Origin: Cryobacterium sp. PH29-G1
GTDB lineage: Bacteria; Actinomycetota; Actinomycetes; Actinomycetales; Microbacteriaceae
Assembly (NCBI RefSeq): GCF_030063365.1
Contig: NZ_JASISY010000008.1
Span: forward strand, 86,042 to 150,041
Reading direction: 5' to 3'
Length of the DNA: 64,000 nucleotides
The position numbers and the translations under genes were made by a program. Position 1 is the first letter of the stretch. Every line of letters starts with the position of its first letter. The notes under the pieces are model-generated. The model saw only the letters and a list, made by a program, of their open reading frames with translations, searched no databases and was not told the origin of the DNA. This document shows positions 9,706 to 18,582 of this stretch, piece by piece.

Positions 9706-11253
9706 ATGAAAAACAGGAAATACACCCTCGCTGCGGCAACCAGTACGCTCATAATCGGTGGCCTGCTGCTCGCTGGATGCTCGTCGCCGGCGGCAGACAC
9801 CGCCACCACGACCGCGACAACTTCCTCCAGCATCTCGTCGTTCACCACGGGGGCAGTCGCCACCGAGGTGCTCGCGGCCAACGCGAACTCAACGACGGTG
9901 AACGACGACGAGTGGACGACGGACGGCGCAGTGACGATCACGCTGAGTGGTACGACAGCATCCGCAGACGGCGACGGCGTTGCCCTCACCGGTTCAACCG
10001 TCACCATCTCTGCCGCCGGAACCTATGTGGTGACCGGGCAATTCGACGGGCAAGTCGTTGTCGACACCGACCAGGAAGGCGTTGTCGCCCTGATCCTCTA
10101 CGGCGCGGAGATCTCCAGCTCAACCAGTGCGGCGATCGCGGTACTGAACGCCGAGGACGTCGCCGTGTCCCTGAGCGGAACCAATGTGCTCACCTCAACC
10201 GGCGACGATGACGAAGCCAACGCCGCACTGTTCAGCGACGCTGACATGACAATTTCCGGCGATGGCTCGCTCACGGTCAACAGCAGTCTGAACGACGGGA
10301 TCACGAGCCAGGACGACCTCATGGTGTTGTCAGGGAACATCTCGGTCACTGCCGGCGACGACGGGCTTCGAGGGAAAGACTCACTGACCATCGCGGGCGG
10401 CAGCGTCACGGTGGATGCCGGAGGCGACGCACTGAAGTCCGATGACGAAACTGACGACACGCGTGGATTCATTCTCATCTCCGGCGGAACACTCGACTTG
10501 GTCGCGGGCGACGACGGCATGCAGGCGCAGACCGACCTGGTGATCACCGGTGGGGAGACGATGCTCACGGCGACGGATGACGGGCTCAAGTCCGAGGTCA
10601 ACCTGGTTGTCGCCGGCGGCACCACCGCTGTCGAGAGTTCTTACGAAGGCGTCGAGTCGTACTACATCACGATCGAGGGAGGCGCCCTCGACGTTCACGC
10701 CAGCGACGATGGGATCAACGCCACCAGTGGCACCAGCACAACCACAGACGTTGGGGGCATTGAAGAGGCCGACGACGGCGCGTGGGTCACAGTCAGCGGC
10801 GGGGAGACCACCGTCGAGGCAGAGGGCGACGGCATCGACTCCAATGGTTCGGCACTCTTCACCGGCGGTACCGTCACGGTGTTCGGCTCATCGAGCGACC
10901 GGGAGGGCGCACTCGACACCAACGGGTCCCTGGTCGTCGATGGCGGAACCGTACTCGCGGTCGGAACTACCGGTATGGCTGTCTCCCCCGACGCGTCATC
11001 CGCTCAAGGATGGTTTTCCGCCGCCCTCGACCAGACCTATGGCGCTGGCGAGAGCGTGCAGGTGCTTGACGACAGCGGCGCGCTCATCATGGAGTTCAGC
11101 TCGGCAAAAACGTTCCAGTCCGTCGTGCTCTCTGACGCAAGTCTCGTTGCGGGATCGACGTATACGGTCACGGTCGGCGATCAGACCGCCGGAACCGTCG
11201 TCGAAGGCGTCGCAGCCGCTGGCGGAATGGGAGGCGGACCAGCAAGGCCGTGA
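9706..11253 (+). CDS. Secreted lipoprotein with repetitive carbohydrate-binding (beta-helix) domain
   Basis: 515 residues. Lipoprotein signal peptide with lipobox LLAGC (Cys about residue 25), then a Thr/Ser-rich linker and a long repetitive domain. Motifs recur every 20-35 residues: NDGITSQDDLMV, DDGLRGKDSL, GDALKSDDE, DDGMQAQTDL, DDGLKSEVNL, YEGVESYYI, DDGINATSG, GDGIDSNGS. This pattern is that of the Cthe_2159-like carbohydrate-binding family (DUF4353), a calcium-binding right-handed beta-helix that binds acidic polysaccharides; the acidic DDG turns fit calcium sites. The C-terminus ends in a Gly-rich tail (GGMGGGPARP). Clear AAGGAG ribosome site. The function of this member is not shown by its neighbours. 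Confidence 0.82.
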   Translation: MKNRKYTLAAATSTLIIGGLLLAGCSSPAADTATTTATTSSSISSFTTGAVATEVLAANANSTTVNDDEWTTDGAVTITLSGTTASADGDGVALTGSTVTISAAGTYVVTGQFDGQVVVDTDQEGVVALILYGAEISSSTSAAIAVLNAEDVAVSLSGTNVLTSTGDDDEANAALFSDADMTISGDGSLTVNSSLNDGITSQDDLMVLSGNISVTAGDDGLRGKDSLTIAGGSVTVDAGGDALKSDDETDDTRGFILISGGTLDLVAGDDGMQAQTDLVITGGETMLTATDDGLKSEVNLVVAGGTTAVESSYEGVESYYITIEGGALDVHASDDGINATSGTSTTTDVGGIEEADDGAWVTVSGGETTVEAEGDGIDSNGSALFTGGTVTVFGSSSDREGALDTNGSLVVDGGTVLAVGTTGMAVSPDASSAQGWFSAALDQTYGAGESVQVLDDSGALIMEFSSAKTFQSVVLSDASLVAGSTYTVTVGDQTAGTVVEGVAAAGGMGGGPARP

Positions 11254-11330
11254 CTGGGTCGTCCGCACAGCACAGCGCGAAATTCGCCAGAACCCCGGAA
11301 ACTCGTTGAACGCAGACTTGTCTTCGGGGG

Positions 11331-11654
11331 TCAGTGCGGGCCATCGACGAGCTTGAGGCCCACGATGCACCCGATCAGGCCGAGCAGCAGCGCAATTTTT
11401 ACCCACGACACGCTGGCATCGCCGCTGATCATCGCCCAGGTCACAGTGAGCGCTGCCCCGATTCCGACCCACACGGCGTAAGCCGTCCCAACCGGAATCT
11501 CCCGCATCGACCACGCCAAACCGGCCATGCTGAGCGCAAGGGCGCCCCCAAAGACAACCGTCGGCCAGAGTTTGGTGAAACCCTCGGATTTTCCGAGCGC
11601 CGTTGCCCAGACAGCTTCGAGCACTCCGGAGACTACGAGCAAAATCCACGACAT
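11331..11654 (-). CDS. sugE: SMR-family exporter, Gdx/SugE type (guanidinium exporter)
   Basis: Four-helix membrane protein of 107 residues that works as an antiparallel dimer exchanging substrate for protons. Conserved membrane glutamate is E13 in SGVLEAVWA; GTAYAVWVGIGAALTV and the KLVDG C-terminus fit the Gdx (SugE) branch, which exports guanidinium, rather than the broad drug-efflux Qac branch. ATG at 11654 has GAGGAG 8 nt upstream; a longer in-frame extension crosses the riboswitch and is not real. The leader at 11669-11709 matches the guanidine-III riboswitch, which supports the substrate assignment independently. Confidence 0.92.
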   Translation of the reverse strand: MSWILLVVSGVLEAVWATALGKSEGFTKLWPTVVFGGALALSMAGLAWSMREIPVGTAYAVWVGIGAALTVTWAMISGDASVSWVKIALLLGLIGCIVGLKLVDGPH

Positions 11655-11668
11655 GACTGAAACTCCTC

Positions 11669-11709
11669 GGCCAGTCTTGTCGCGTTCCGGGTACTGATCC
11701 GTCGTCCGG
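11669..11709 (-). promoter_or_regulatory. Guanidine-III riboswitch (ykkC-III) candidate
   Basis: On the minus strand the leader contains, in order, CCGGACGA, then GTACCCGG, then GACAAGAC, separated by 7 and 5 nt. These are the conserved blocks I recall for the guanidine-III aptamer. CCGG/CCGG can form the first helix, and TCAGT with ACTGG the pseudoknot helix (one G-U). GAGGAG starts 3 nt after the aptamer's last helix strand (ACTGG), so control of translation of the sugE start is the natural reading. Confidence 0.85.
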
Positions 11710-11826
11710 GGCCGCATTCCACGGCCTAGTTGAAGTCTAGACACACCCACTGGGCAACATCTGTGCAGAGTCGAGACCCGCCTCGCGAACGGATGCCGCA
11801 GTGCGACTTTTCCACGTGCGAAACGG

Positions 11827-12876
11827 TTAGGCCACGAAGGCGCGGTAGGCGTCGTCGTTGGCGCGCAGCACGCGCAGCACGTTCTGATCGCCCAGCTTGG
11901 CGAGATCGACGTCGCTCCAGCCGCGACGCCCCAGCTCCTCAAACAAATTGGGATACTCCGACACGTTTGCCAGGCCGATCGGCATGTCGGGGCAGCCGTC
12001 GAAGTCGCCGCCGAGCCCGATGTGATCGACTCCGGCCACCGCGCGGGCGTGCTCGACGTGGTCGGCAACGTGCGCCACCGTTACGACCGGCTTCTCCCCC
12101 ACCGATCCGGCGTCCTCCCAGCGTCGGTATTCGGCCGAAATAAACGCCGGCACAAAGGTGATCATCTGAACACCGTCATTGGCGGCGAGCTGGGCGAGAA
12201 TCGCATCCGGCACATTGCGCGGATGCGGATTGAGCGCGAAACACGAGGAGTGGCTGAACAAAAGGGGCAGCGCTGTGGCATCGAGGGCGTCCTGCATGGT
12301 GGCCGCGGAGACGTGCGACAGGTCGATCATCATTCCAATCCGGTTCATCTCCGCGATGACGGCCCGGCCGCGCTCATTGATGCCATTGTGGGTCACAGCA
12401 CCGACAGCGGCATCCGCCCACTCGGTCGACGAATTCCAGGTCAGTGTCATATAGCGCACGCCCAGTCGGGCGTACTCGCGCAGCACAGCGAGTGAATTAT
12501 TCATCTGGTTGCCACCCTCGACTCCGAGAAGCGACGCAATTGTGCCGCGCCGCTGGGCGCGCTCGACATCATCCGCGGTGACGGCCCGTTCGAAATCATC
12601 GGGATAGGCCGCAATCAGCCGGTGTACGAAGTCGATCTGCTCAAGAGTGGCCTGCACCGAATCGGTGCCCTCGAGGTCGGTGTGCACCCATACCGACCAA
12701 AACTGGCCCTGTACCCCGCCCCGGCGCAGTTTGGGGATATCCGTTTGCACTGCGCTGTGCCCAGAATCGCACTCGTAGTCGAGCCCGGCGACCGAATAGT
12801 CACGGTGCTCACGGCACGCCCACGCGAGGTCGTTGTGGCCGTCGATAACGGCAAATTTCGGAATGCTTACGGTCAT
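11827..12876 (-). CDS. Membrane-dipeptidase-like zinc dipeptidase (peptidase M19)
   Basis: 349 residues, TIM-barrel metal hydrolase cleaving dipeptides; bacterial members are usually soluble. Metal ligands are visible as DGHNDL near the N-terminus (HxD), GVEGGNQM (bridging Glu), IDLSHVS and LFSHSSCFAL (His ligands), and GLGGDFDGC near the C-terminus. No signal peptide is evident, so a cytoplasmic location is likely. ATG at 12876. Monocistronic by context: the sugE leader lies downstream and a 520-bp intergenic region upstream. The physiological substrate (peptide recycling or turnover of D-amino-acid dipeptides) cannot be told from sequence. Confidence 0.93.
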   Translation of the reverse strand: MTVSIPKFAVIDGHNDLAWACREHRDYSVAGLDYECDSGHSAVQTDIPKLRRGGVQGQFWSVWVHTDLEGTDSVQATLEQIDFVHRLIAAYPDDFERAVTADDVERAQRRGTIASLLGVEGGNQMNNSLAVLREYARLGVRYMTLTWNSSTEWADAAVGAVTHNGINERGRAVIAEMNRIGMMIDLSHVSAATMQDALDATALPLLFSHSSCFALNPHPRNVPDAILAQLAANDGVQMITFVPAFISAEYRRWEDAGSVGEKPVVTVAHVADHVEHARAVAGVDHIGLGGDFDGCPDMPIGLANVSEYPNLFEELGRRGWSDVDLAKLGDQNVLRVLRANDDAYRAFVA

Positions 12877-13399
12877 GTGAACTCTTCCCGACGATCGGTG
12901 CGGTCATACCAGCCTAGGACCCCGCCATTGGGTGCCTCCGACGGGTGGCTCGATCGCAGTCCAGGGCGTCCCCCGCCGCAGCCGGGTGCCGCAAACACCG
13001 GGTGCCGAGGGTAAAAAGTTTCACGCCAAGACTCAGCAGATGAGCTCACGAAGCGCGCGATTACGGGTATTTCTCACCCGGCAGGGCATTTTGTCCCCTG
13101 TAGAGGTTACAGCGCCGCCGACTTGAATCGAGGTAGTGTCTGCCAGTAAGTTGCTGAGAAAGAATCATCTTCTTACGCCCCGCCCCATCCAACGACAAAT
13201 GCCAGCATCGTCATTTTGTCATTGCCACCACCCGTTCCTGTAAACCCGACTGCTGGGAATGAATACGTGAAACAACTCCATTCCGCCGACTCACCGTCAC
13301 CAATTCTTCCGCAAGCCTTGGGTCGGTCCCGCAGCAACAACCACACCGGCCGCTATCGCACCAAGCAGTTTTCACGTTCGACTGTAGGGGGAAAATCGA
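12877..13399. other. Long leader/intergenic region upstream of the polysaccharide operon
   Basis: 523 bp with no convincing gene. A short GTG frame at 13268-13407 (46 codons) ends inside the next start but shows no recognisable protein. A TAGTGT hexamer at 13134-13139, preceded by CTTGAATCGAGG, recurs as CTTGATTGTAGTGT at 17063-17076 before the BY-kinase gene and may mark a shared promoter type. The length suggests an untranslated leader of the operon starting at 13400. Confidence 0.45.
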
Positions 13400-14947
13400 A
13401 TGAGTGAATCAGATTCGCACCTTTCTTTTGCAAGATCATTCCCGCTCGGCCGCGTGCCCAGGCTACGGATTGTGGATCGGGCAGTGTCGGAACAACACGA
13501 CATAGCCCTCGACACTCCCTCATCCGGGCTGATCTGGGCGCAGCGGTACCGCACCAAACTGCGCCTGACTGACAGCGCCGTGATCGTGCTCGCGGTGAGC
13601 GTTGCGCTGGTCGTCCGATTCGGCGTCAATGGCATTCCCGCCGTTCCGGGGTCTTTCAGCGCCAATTACTGGCTCGTGTCCCTGCTCATCGTGGCTGCCT
13701 GGCTGACCACCCTCGCACTCTTCCACACCCGGGATTCCCGTGTCATCGGTGTCGGAGCGAGCGAGTACAAGCAGGTTGTCAACGCCAGCGTCATCACTTT
13801 CGGCATGCTGGCTATCGCATTCCTGATTCTTCACATTGACATCGCCCGTCTCTACTTCGTTCTCGCGCTGCCCATCGGCATAGTCGTGCTCGTTTTGGAA
13901 CGGTGGCTATGGCGCAAATGGCTGCTGCACCAGCGCAAGTTCGGCCACTACCTGTCTCGCGTGATTGTCGTCGGAAATCGCGAAGACGTGCAGTACGTCG
14001 TCAGTCAAATCAACACCAAATCCGGCGCTGCGTACTACATCGTCGGCGCTGCCCTGGAAAACGGCATCGGCGAGGAGATCTCGGCGGGCGAACGAACGGT
14101 GCCGATCGTGTCTGATTTCGACAACGTCGCGTCGGCGGCAGCCGCAATGGGCGTCGACACGGTCATCGTGGCCGGTCAGCCGAGCGGCGGCAGCTCCTAC
14201 ATTCGCAACCTCGGCTGGGATCTTGAAGGCACCTCGGCTGAGCTGGTCCTCTCCAGTCGGCTCACGGATGTGGCCGGTCCGCGCATCCACTTTCGTCCGG
14301 TGGACGGCCTGCCACTGATCCATGTCGAGATTCCCCGGTTCGAGGGCGGGCGTCACGCCCTGAAACGAACGCTGGACGTCGTCACCACCGGTCTCGCTAT
14401 GTTGCTTCTACTGCCCGTGCTCGCGGTGATCGCCGTGCTCATCAAAATGGACAGTCCCGGCCCGGTGCTGTTTCGGCAGCAGCGGTGCGGTCGCAACGGT
14501 CAGATGTTCCGCATGATCAAATTCCGATCCATGGTGCAGTCCGCGGAAGACGATCTGGCGGGCCTGCTCGACCAAAACGAAGCGGCGGGGGTGTTGTTCA
14601 AGATCCGCAACGACCCGCGGATCACCAGGATCGGCCGCGTACTGCGCAAATATTCGCTCGACGAGCTGCCCCAGCTGTGGAACATTTTTGTCGGTGAGAT
14701 GAGCCTCGTCGGACCGCGACCACCGCTCCCCGAAGAAGTGCAGGTCTATGAGACCCACGTGCATCGTCGCCTGTACATCAAGCCCGGCCTCACCGGCATG
14801 TGGCAGGTCAACGGCCGGTCCAACCTCAGCTGGGAAGACAGCGTGCGGCTGGACCTCTACTACGTCGAGAATTGGTCGCTCGCCGGTGACCTAATGATCA
14901 TTTGGCGCACCTTTAAAACTGTCATTCAACCGGTAGGGGCGTACTGA
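13400..14947 (+). CDS. Polyprenyl glycosylphosphotransferase (priming enzyme, WcaJ/WbaP type)
   Basis: Transfers a sugar-1-phosphate from a nucleotide sugar to undecaprenyl phosphate, the first step of a surface polysaccharide repeat unit. 515 residues: four N-terminal membrane helices (about residues 60-170), a Rossmann-like CoA-binding fold (YLSRVIVVGNREDVQYVV), a fifth helix (TGLAMLLLLPVLAVIAVLI), and the catalytic domain. Family motifs are PGPVLFRQQRCGRNG, MIKFRSM, SLDELPQLWNIFVGEMSLVG and KPGLTGMWQVNGRS. ATG at 13400 follows TAGGGGGA. It heads an operon with the glycosyltransferase 1 nt downstream and the CDP-alcohol phosphotransferase. Sugar identity (Gal, Glc or other) is not readable. 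Confidence 0.93.
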   Translation: MSESDSHLSFARSFPLGRVPRLRIVDRAVSEQHDIALDTPSSGLIWAQRYRTKLRLTDSAVIVLAVSVALVVRFGVNGIPAVPGSFSANYWLVSLLIVAAWLTTLALFHTRDSRVIGVGASEYKQVVNASVITFGMLAIAFLILHIDIARLYFVLALPIGIVVLVLERWLWRKWLLHQRKFGHYLSRVIVVGNREDVQYVVSQINTKSGAAYYIVGAALENGIGEEISAGERTVPIVSDFDNVASAAAAMGVDTVIVAGQPSGGSSYIRNLGWDLEGTSAELVLSSRLTDVAGPRIHFRPVDGLPLIHVEIPRFEGGRHALKRTLDVVTTGLAMLLLLPVLAVIAVLIKMDSPGPVLFRQQRCGRNGQMFRMIKFRSMVQSAEDDLAGLLDQNEAAGVLFKIRNDPRITRIGRVLRKYSLDELPQLWNIFVGEMSLVGPRPPLPEEVQVYETHVHRRLYIKPGLTGMWQVNGRSNLSWEDSVRLDLYYVENWSLAGDLMIIWRTFKTVIQPVGAY

Positions 14948-14948
14948 T

Positions 14949-16202
14949 ATGACCGCGGAGAATGACCACCCGGCGACCACCGGCCGCCGGCGTCTGAACA
15001 TCGCAATGATCGGCACCCGCGGCATACCCGCTGCGTATGGCGGCTTTGAAACTGCCGTCGAGGAGATCGGGCGACGACTCGTCAATCGCGGCCACGACGT
15101 CACGGTTTACTGCCGCCGCGCCGCGCAGCCGGCACCCCGGGAATACCTCGGCATGAGGCTCGTCGAATTGCCGGCGCTGCGCCACAAGGTTCTCGAAACG
15201 CTCAGCCACACCGGGCTGTCGGTGCTGCACGCGACCCTGCACAAACGGGCCGATGTCGCCTTCGTGTTCAACGCGGCCAACGCCCCGTTCGTTCCCCTGC
15301 TGCGGCTGCGCGGAATACCGAGCGTCGTGCACGTTGACGGGCTGGAGTGGAAACGGGGCAAATGGGGTGGTGCCGGTCGGCGCTATTATCGGTGGGCCGA
15401 AGAACTGTCGGTCCGTGAAGCGGATGCCCTCATCGCCGACGCGCAGGGAATCGTCGACTACTACCGGGACGAGTTTTCCATCCCTACGGAGTTGATCTCC
15501 TACGGCACCCGAATTCTGCACGACACCCCAACCGATCGCCTCGCCGAACTCGGGCTCGAACCCGGCGGCTACCACCTCGTGGTTGCCCGGTTCGAACCGG
15601 AGAACCACGTCGACGTCATCGTCGAGGGATATCGCGCGAGCGATGCGCGCCTGCCGCTCGTCGTCGTCGGCTCTGCACCGTACGCCGCCGGCCACATCAC
15701 GCGCATCGCCGACCTGGCCGCATCTGATCCTCGTATTCGCATGCTCGGCAGCGTGTGGGATCAGAACCAGCTCGACCAGCTCTACACGCACGCCAGCACC
15801 TACCTGCACGGTCATTCGGTCGGAGGAACCAACCCCTCGCTCCTCCGGGCGATGGGCGCCGGAACCATGGTGATCGCGTGGGACGTTGTGTTTAATCGAG
15901 AAGTTCTCGGCGACAACGGTGCGTATTTCTCACGACCCGACACCCTCAGCACCCTGCTCGAGGACTCCGAAGCGAGTCCCGACCACGTCGCCGAGGTGGC
16001 GTCAGCGCTGCAGCAGCGCGCCGAGCAGCTGTACAACTGGGATAGCGTCACGGCCAGCTACGAACAGCTCGCCCGACGTGTGGCCGTCGGCTACAGCACG
16101 CACCGGCAAAGCAACGTCCGCGCCGGGGTGTCGACCTGGAGCCTGCCCGACAGCATGACTCAACAACCGTCGAATGAACCATCCAGGGGGATCACCTTAT
16201 GA
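14949..16202 (+). CDS. Glycosyltransferase with DUF1972 N-domain (rhamnosyltransferase-like, GT4)
   Basis: 417 residues. Starts with IAMIGTRGIPAAYGGFETAVEEIG, the hallmark of DUF1972 glycosyltransferases such as the pneumococcal beta-1,4-rhamnosyltransferase Cps2T/WchF. It continues with a GT4-type acceptor region (PSVVHVDGLEWKRGKWG) and a nucleotide-sugar domain (YLHGHSVGGTNPSLLRAMGAG). These enzymes usually add the second sugar onto the lipid-linked primer, which fits its place right after the priming enzyme. The last codon overlaps the next gene (ATGA at 16199). ATG at 14949, two nt after the upstream stop, so probably coupled. Confidence 0.88.
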   Translation: MTAENDHPATTGRRRLNIAMIGTRGIPAAYGGFETAVEEIGRRLVNRGHDVTVYCRRAAQPAPREYLGMRLVELPALRHKVLETLSHTGLSVLHATLHKRADVAFVFNAANAPFVPLLRLRGIPSVVHVDGLEWKRGKWGGAGRRYYRWAEELSVREADALIADAQGIVDYYRDEFSIPTELISYGTRILHDTPTDRLAELGLEPGGYHLVVARFEPENHVDVIVEGYRASDARLPLVVVGSAPYAAGHITRIADLAASDPRIRMLGSVWDQNQLDQLYTHASTYLHGHSVGGTNPSLLRAMGAGTMVIAWDVVFNREVLGDNGAYFSRPDTLSTLLEDSEASPDHVAEVASALQQRAEQLYNWDSVTASYEQLARRVAVGYSTHRQSNVRAGVSTWSLPDSMTQQPSNEPSRGITL

Positions 16203-16972
16203 CCCGCACTCCGACCCACGCTTCCGCGTCGACCGCAACCTACTTCGATACGGTACGCCGATTGTCGTCGGCTCAGAAGCCCGCGGCCCGTGGCGCACCG
16301 CCGTATTCCGTTTACGTCAATCGCCGGGTCGGGCGTTTTCTCGCGGCGGGCGCCTTTCGTTTGGGTCTCACCCCGAACAACGTCACCGCGATCAGCGCCG
16401 TCTTCACCTTCTGCGCCATCGGGCTACTCGCTATCGGTGAGCCGAGCTGGTGGCTTGGAATCCTCGTCTGGCTGTTGCTCGCCATCGGGTACGCCTTCGA
16501 CTCGGCTGACGGCCAGGTCGCGCGATTACGTGGCGGAGGGTCCCCCTCCGGTGAATGGCTTGACCATGTCGTTGATTCCATCAAGATATCGACCCTGCAC
16601 CTCGCGGTACTCGTCACGATGTTCACGCATTTTCCGCTGACAGATTCGGGTTGGCTACTCGTGCCCATCGGGTTCACCGCCGTGGCCGCGGTGTCGTTCT
16701 TCGCAATGATTCTCAATGACCTTCTCAAAGCCAAGCACGCACCGCTGGCCCCCGTGTCCACGGCTCCCCGGTCGATGACGCGGTCCCTCCTCGGCCTGCC
16801 CACCGACTACGGTGTGCTCTGCCTGGCCTTCGTACTGCTCGGCGCTCCCCCGGCCTTTTTGGGCCTGTACACCCTGCTTTTCATTGCCAACGCGCTCTAC
16901 CTCGGCCTTGCGCTGGGCAAGTGGTTCCGCGATATGACCGAGCTGGGCCACGTCGAAATCACCCGGCCCTAA
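16199..16972 (+). CDS. CDP-alcohol phosphotransferase-family membrane protein
   Basis: 257 residues, about six membrane helices. The catalytic CDP-OH-P signature is complete: DSADGQVARL, eight residues, GEWLDHVVDS, matching DxxDGxxARx8GxxxDxxxD with both metal-binding pairs. The family moves a phosphoalcohol from CDP-diacylglycerol, CDP-glycerol or similar donors to an alcohol acceptor. Inside a polysaccharide operon the likely job is not bulk phospholipid synthesis but making a lipid-linked or phospho-alcohol-modified intermediate; that is inference. It overlaps the glycosyltransferase stop by 4 nt, so it is co-translated. Compare the TagD-like cytidylyltransferase at 29683, which could supply a CDP-activated alcohol. 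Confidence 0.88.
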   Translation: MTRTPTHASASTATYFDTVRRLSSAQKPAARGAPPYSVYVNRRVGRFLAAGAFRLGLTPNNVTAISAVFTFCAIGLLAIGEPSWWLGILVWLLLAIGYAFDSADGQVARLRGGGSPSGEWLDHVVDSIKISTLHLAVLVTMFTHFPLTDSGWLLVPIGFTAVAAVSFFAMILNDLLKAKHAPLAPVSTAPRSMTRSLLGLPTDYGVLCLAFVLLGAPPAFLGLYTLLFIANALYLGLALGKWFRDMTELGHVEITRP

Positions 16973-17100
16973 TCGAGCATCCGCCATTCCCCATCGAAGT
17001 CCGTGGTGTGTGCCCTGTACTGGGGATGCTTCCCCTCGCCTTCAGACGTGAGTTTTGGTCAGCTTGATTGTAGTGTGGGCGCAAACGGACGGAGAACGCT

Positions 17101-18582
17101 GTGGAACCCATCGATTATTTGAGGACCATCATCAGACGGTGGCTGCTCATCGTCATTGTGGGCCTGATTGGCGGCGCGGCGGCGTGGGGCTATGCCTCCA
17201 CAATTCCCGCCCAGTACCAGGCCACCAACAGCGTCTTCGTCACCAGCGACCGTGGTGAGACCACCAGCGAACTTTTGCAGTCGTCAACGTTCACGCAAAA
17301 CCTCGTCCAGTCATACGCCCAACTCGCCACAACGCCGACGGTACTGGAACCGGTGATCAGCCGGCTGGGCTTGAATATTTCCGCTCAGGCCCTCGCCGCG
17401 CGGGTCACCGCGGTCACTCCGATCAATACGGTGTTCATCAACATCACCGTCACCAGCCGTTCGGCGGCGCAAGCGGTGTCGCTCGCCGATGCTATATCTG
17501 ACTCGCTCGCGACCACCGTGGAGAATCTGGCTCCGAAGGGGCCCGACAATTTGCCGTCGATCACCTTGAAGACGGTCTCTCCTGCCCAGCTTCCGGGCGC
17601 ACCTTTTGCGCCCAACACGGAGTTGTTCGTGATTACCGGTTTGCTGCTCGGTCTGGTCGCGGGCGTGCTCTATGCGCTGGCCCGTGAGGTATTTGACACT
17701 CGGGTCAGCTCCGAAAAGGATCTCAACCGCGTCTCGAACGATCCTCTGCTCGGAAAGGTCGGTCGAAAGAAGCGCACCGACCCGGCCGGCCTGGTGATGA
17801 GGGTGATGCCACACAGCGCGCTGGCCGAGGCGTATCGTCGGGTTCGGGCCAATCTGGAATTCATCGACGTGGACAGCCCTCCGCGCAGCGCCGTGGTCAC
17901 CTCAGCGGTCACGCGCGACGGCAAGTCGACGACCGCAATCAACCTTGCCCTCGCGATGGCGGAACGCTCGTCGCGGGTACTTCTGATCGATGCCGACCTC
18001 CGACGTCCGTCGATTTCGGAACTGTGCGATCTCGAAGGCGATGTGGGCCTCACCACCATACTTCTCGGCGATGTCGGTCCAGAAGACGCGATCGTGCGCT
18101 GGTCCGACGGGCTCGACGTGCTGCCGTCCGGCGCCGTACCGCCCAACCCCGGCCAATTGCTCGGTTCGGCGGCGATGAAAACCCTAATGCAGCGCCTCCT
18201 GGCGGACTACGACTTCATCGTCGTTGATTCGCCGCCCCTGCTGCCGGCCACGGATGCTCTCGGCCTGGCACACCTCACCGACGGTGCCATCGTGGTCGCT
18301 CGCTATAAAACGACCACCCGCCAGCAGTTGGCCACCACCCTGGAGTCGCTCGAAGCGGTCAACGCCCGCATTCTCGGCATTGTGCTCAACCAGGTGCGTG
18401 AGCGCCGCGCCGAGGTCTACTACGGACCGCTCACCCCGGTGACCGGTGCTATCCAGCTCACTCCGGGAACAGCGAGTCGCGTCACGGCGAACATGGTCAC
18501 GCCCACCCGGGCGCCGCGCACCACCTTCGACAAGACGAGTCTCCGCAAATCGCGCACGTCGGAGCCGACGCGGGCGTCATAG
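17101..18582 (+). CDS. Wzz/BY-kinase fusion (polysaccharide chain-length determinant and tyrosine autokinase)
   Basis: 493 residues. N-terminal Wzz half: helix 1 (RRWLLIVIVGLIGGAAAWGYA), extracytoplasmic loop, helix 2 (LFVITGLLLGLVAGVLYAL). The cytoplasmic P-loop kinase half starts near residue 245 with LAEAYRRVRANLEF. Walker A is an unusual AVTRDGKSTTAINLA (PGEGKS in typical members), Walker A' VLLIDADLRRP, Walker B DFIVVDSPPLL. The C-tail is Arg/Thr/Ser-rich with only one YY pair (AEVYYGPL) instead of a tyrosine cluster, so autophosphorylation may be limited. GTG start at 17101 by its spacing to a TAGTGT element 25 nt upstream. Role: chain length and export control of the polysaccharide. 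Confidence 0.9.
   Translation: MEPIDYLRTIIRRWLLIVIVGLIGGAAAWGYASTIPAQYQATNSVFVTSDRGETTSELLQSSTFTQNLVQSYAQLATTPTVLEPVISRLGLNISAQALAARVTAVTPINTVFINITVTSRSAAQAVSLADAISDSLATTVENLAPKGPDNLPSITLKTVSPAQLPGAPFAPNTELFVITGLLLGLVAGVLYALAREVFDTRVSSEKDLNRVSNDPLLGKVGRKKRTDPAGLVMRVMPHSALAEAYRRVRANLEFIDVDSPPRSAVVTSAVTRDGKSTTAINLALAMAERSSRVLLIDADLRRPSISELCDLEGDVGLTTILLGDVGPEDAIVRWSDGLDVLPSGAVPPNPGQLLGSAAMKTLMQRLLADYDFIVVDSPPLLPATDALGLAHLTDGAIVVARYKTTTRQQLATTLESLEAVNARILGIVLNQVRERRAEVYYGPLTPVTGAIQLTPGTASRVTANMVTPTRAPRTTFDKTSLRKSRTSEPTRAS

Noticed and set aside
9561..10007. Minus-strand frame of 148 codons opposite the lipoprotein gene start
   Set aside because: Antisense frame without a recognisable domain or ribosome site.
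11331..12068. 245-codon extension of the SMR frame
   Set aside because: The extension crosses the riboswitch and part of the dipeptidase gene; the ribosome site supports the ATG at 11654.
13216..13407. 63-codon plus-strand frame just before the priming transferase
   Set aside because: No homology signal that I recognise, overlaps the next start, and can be explained as leader sequence.
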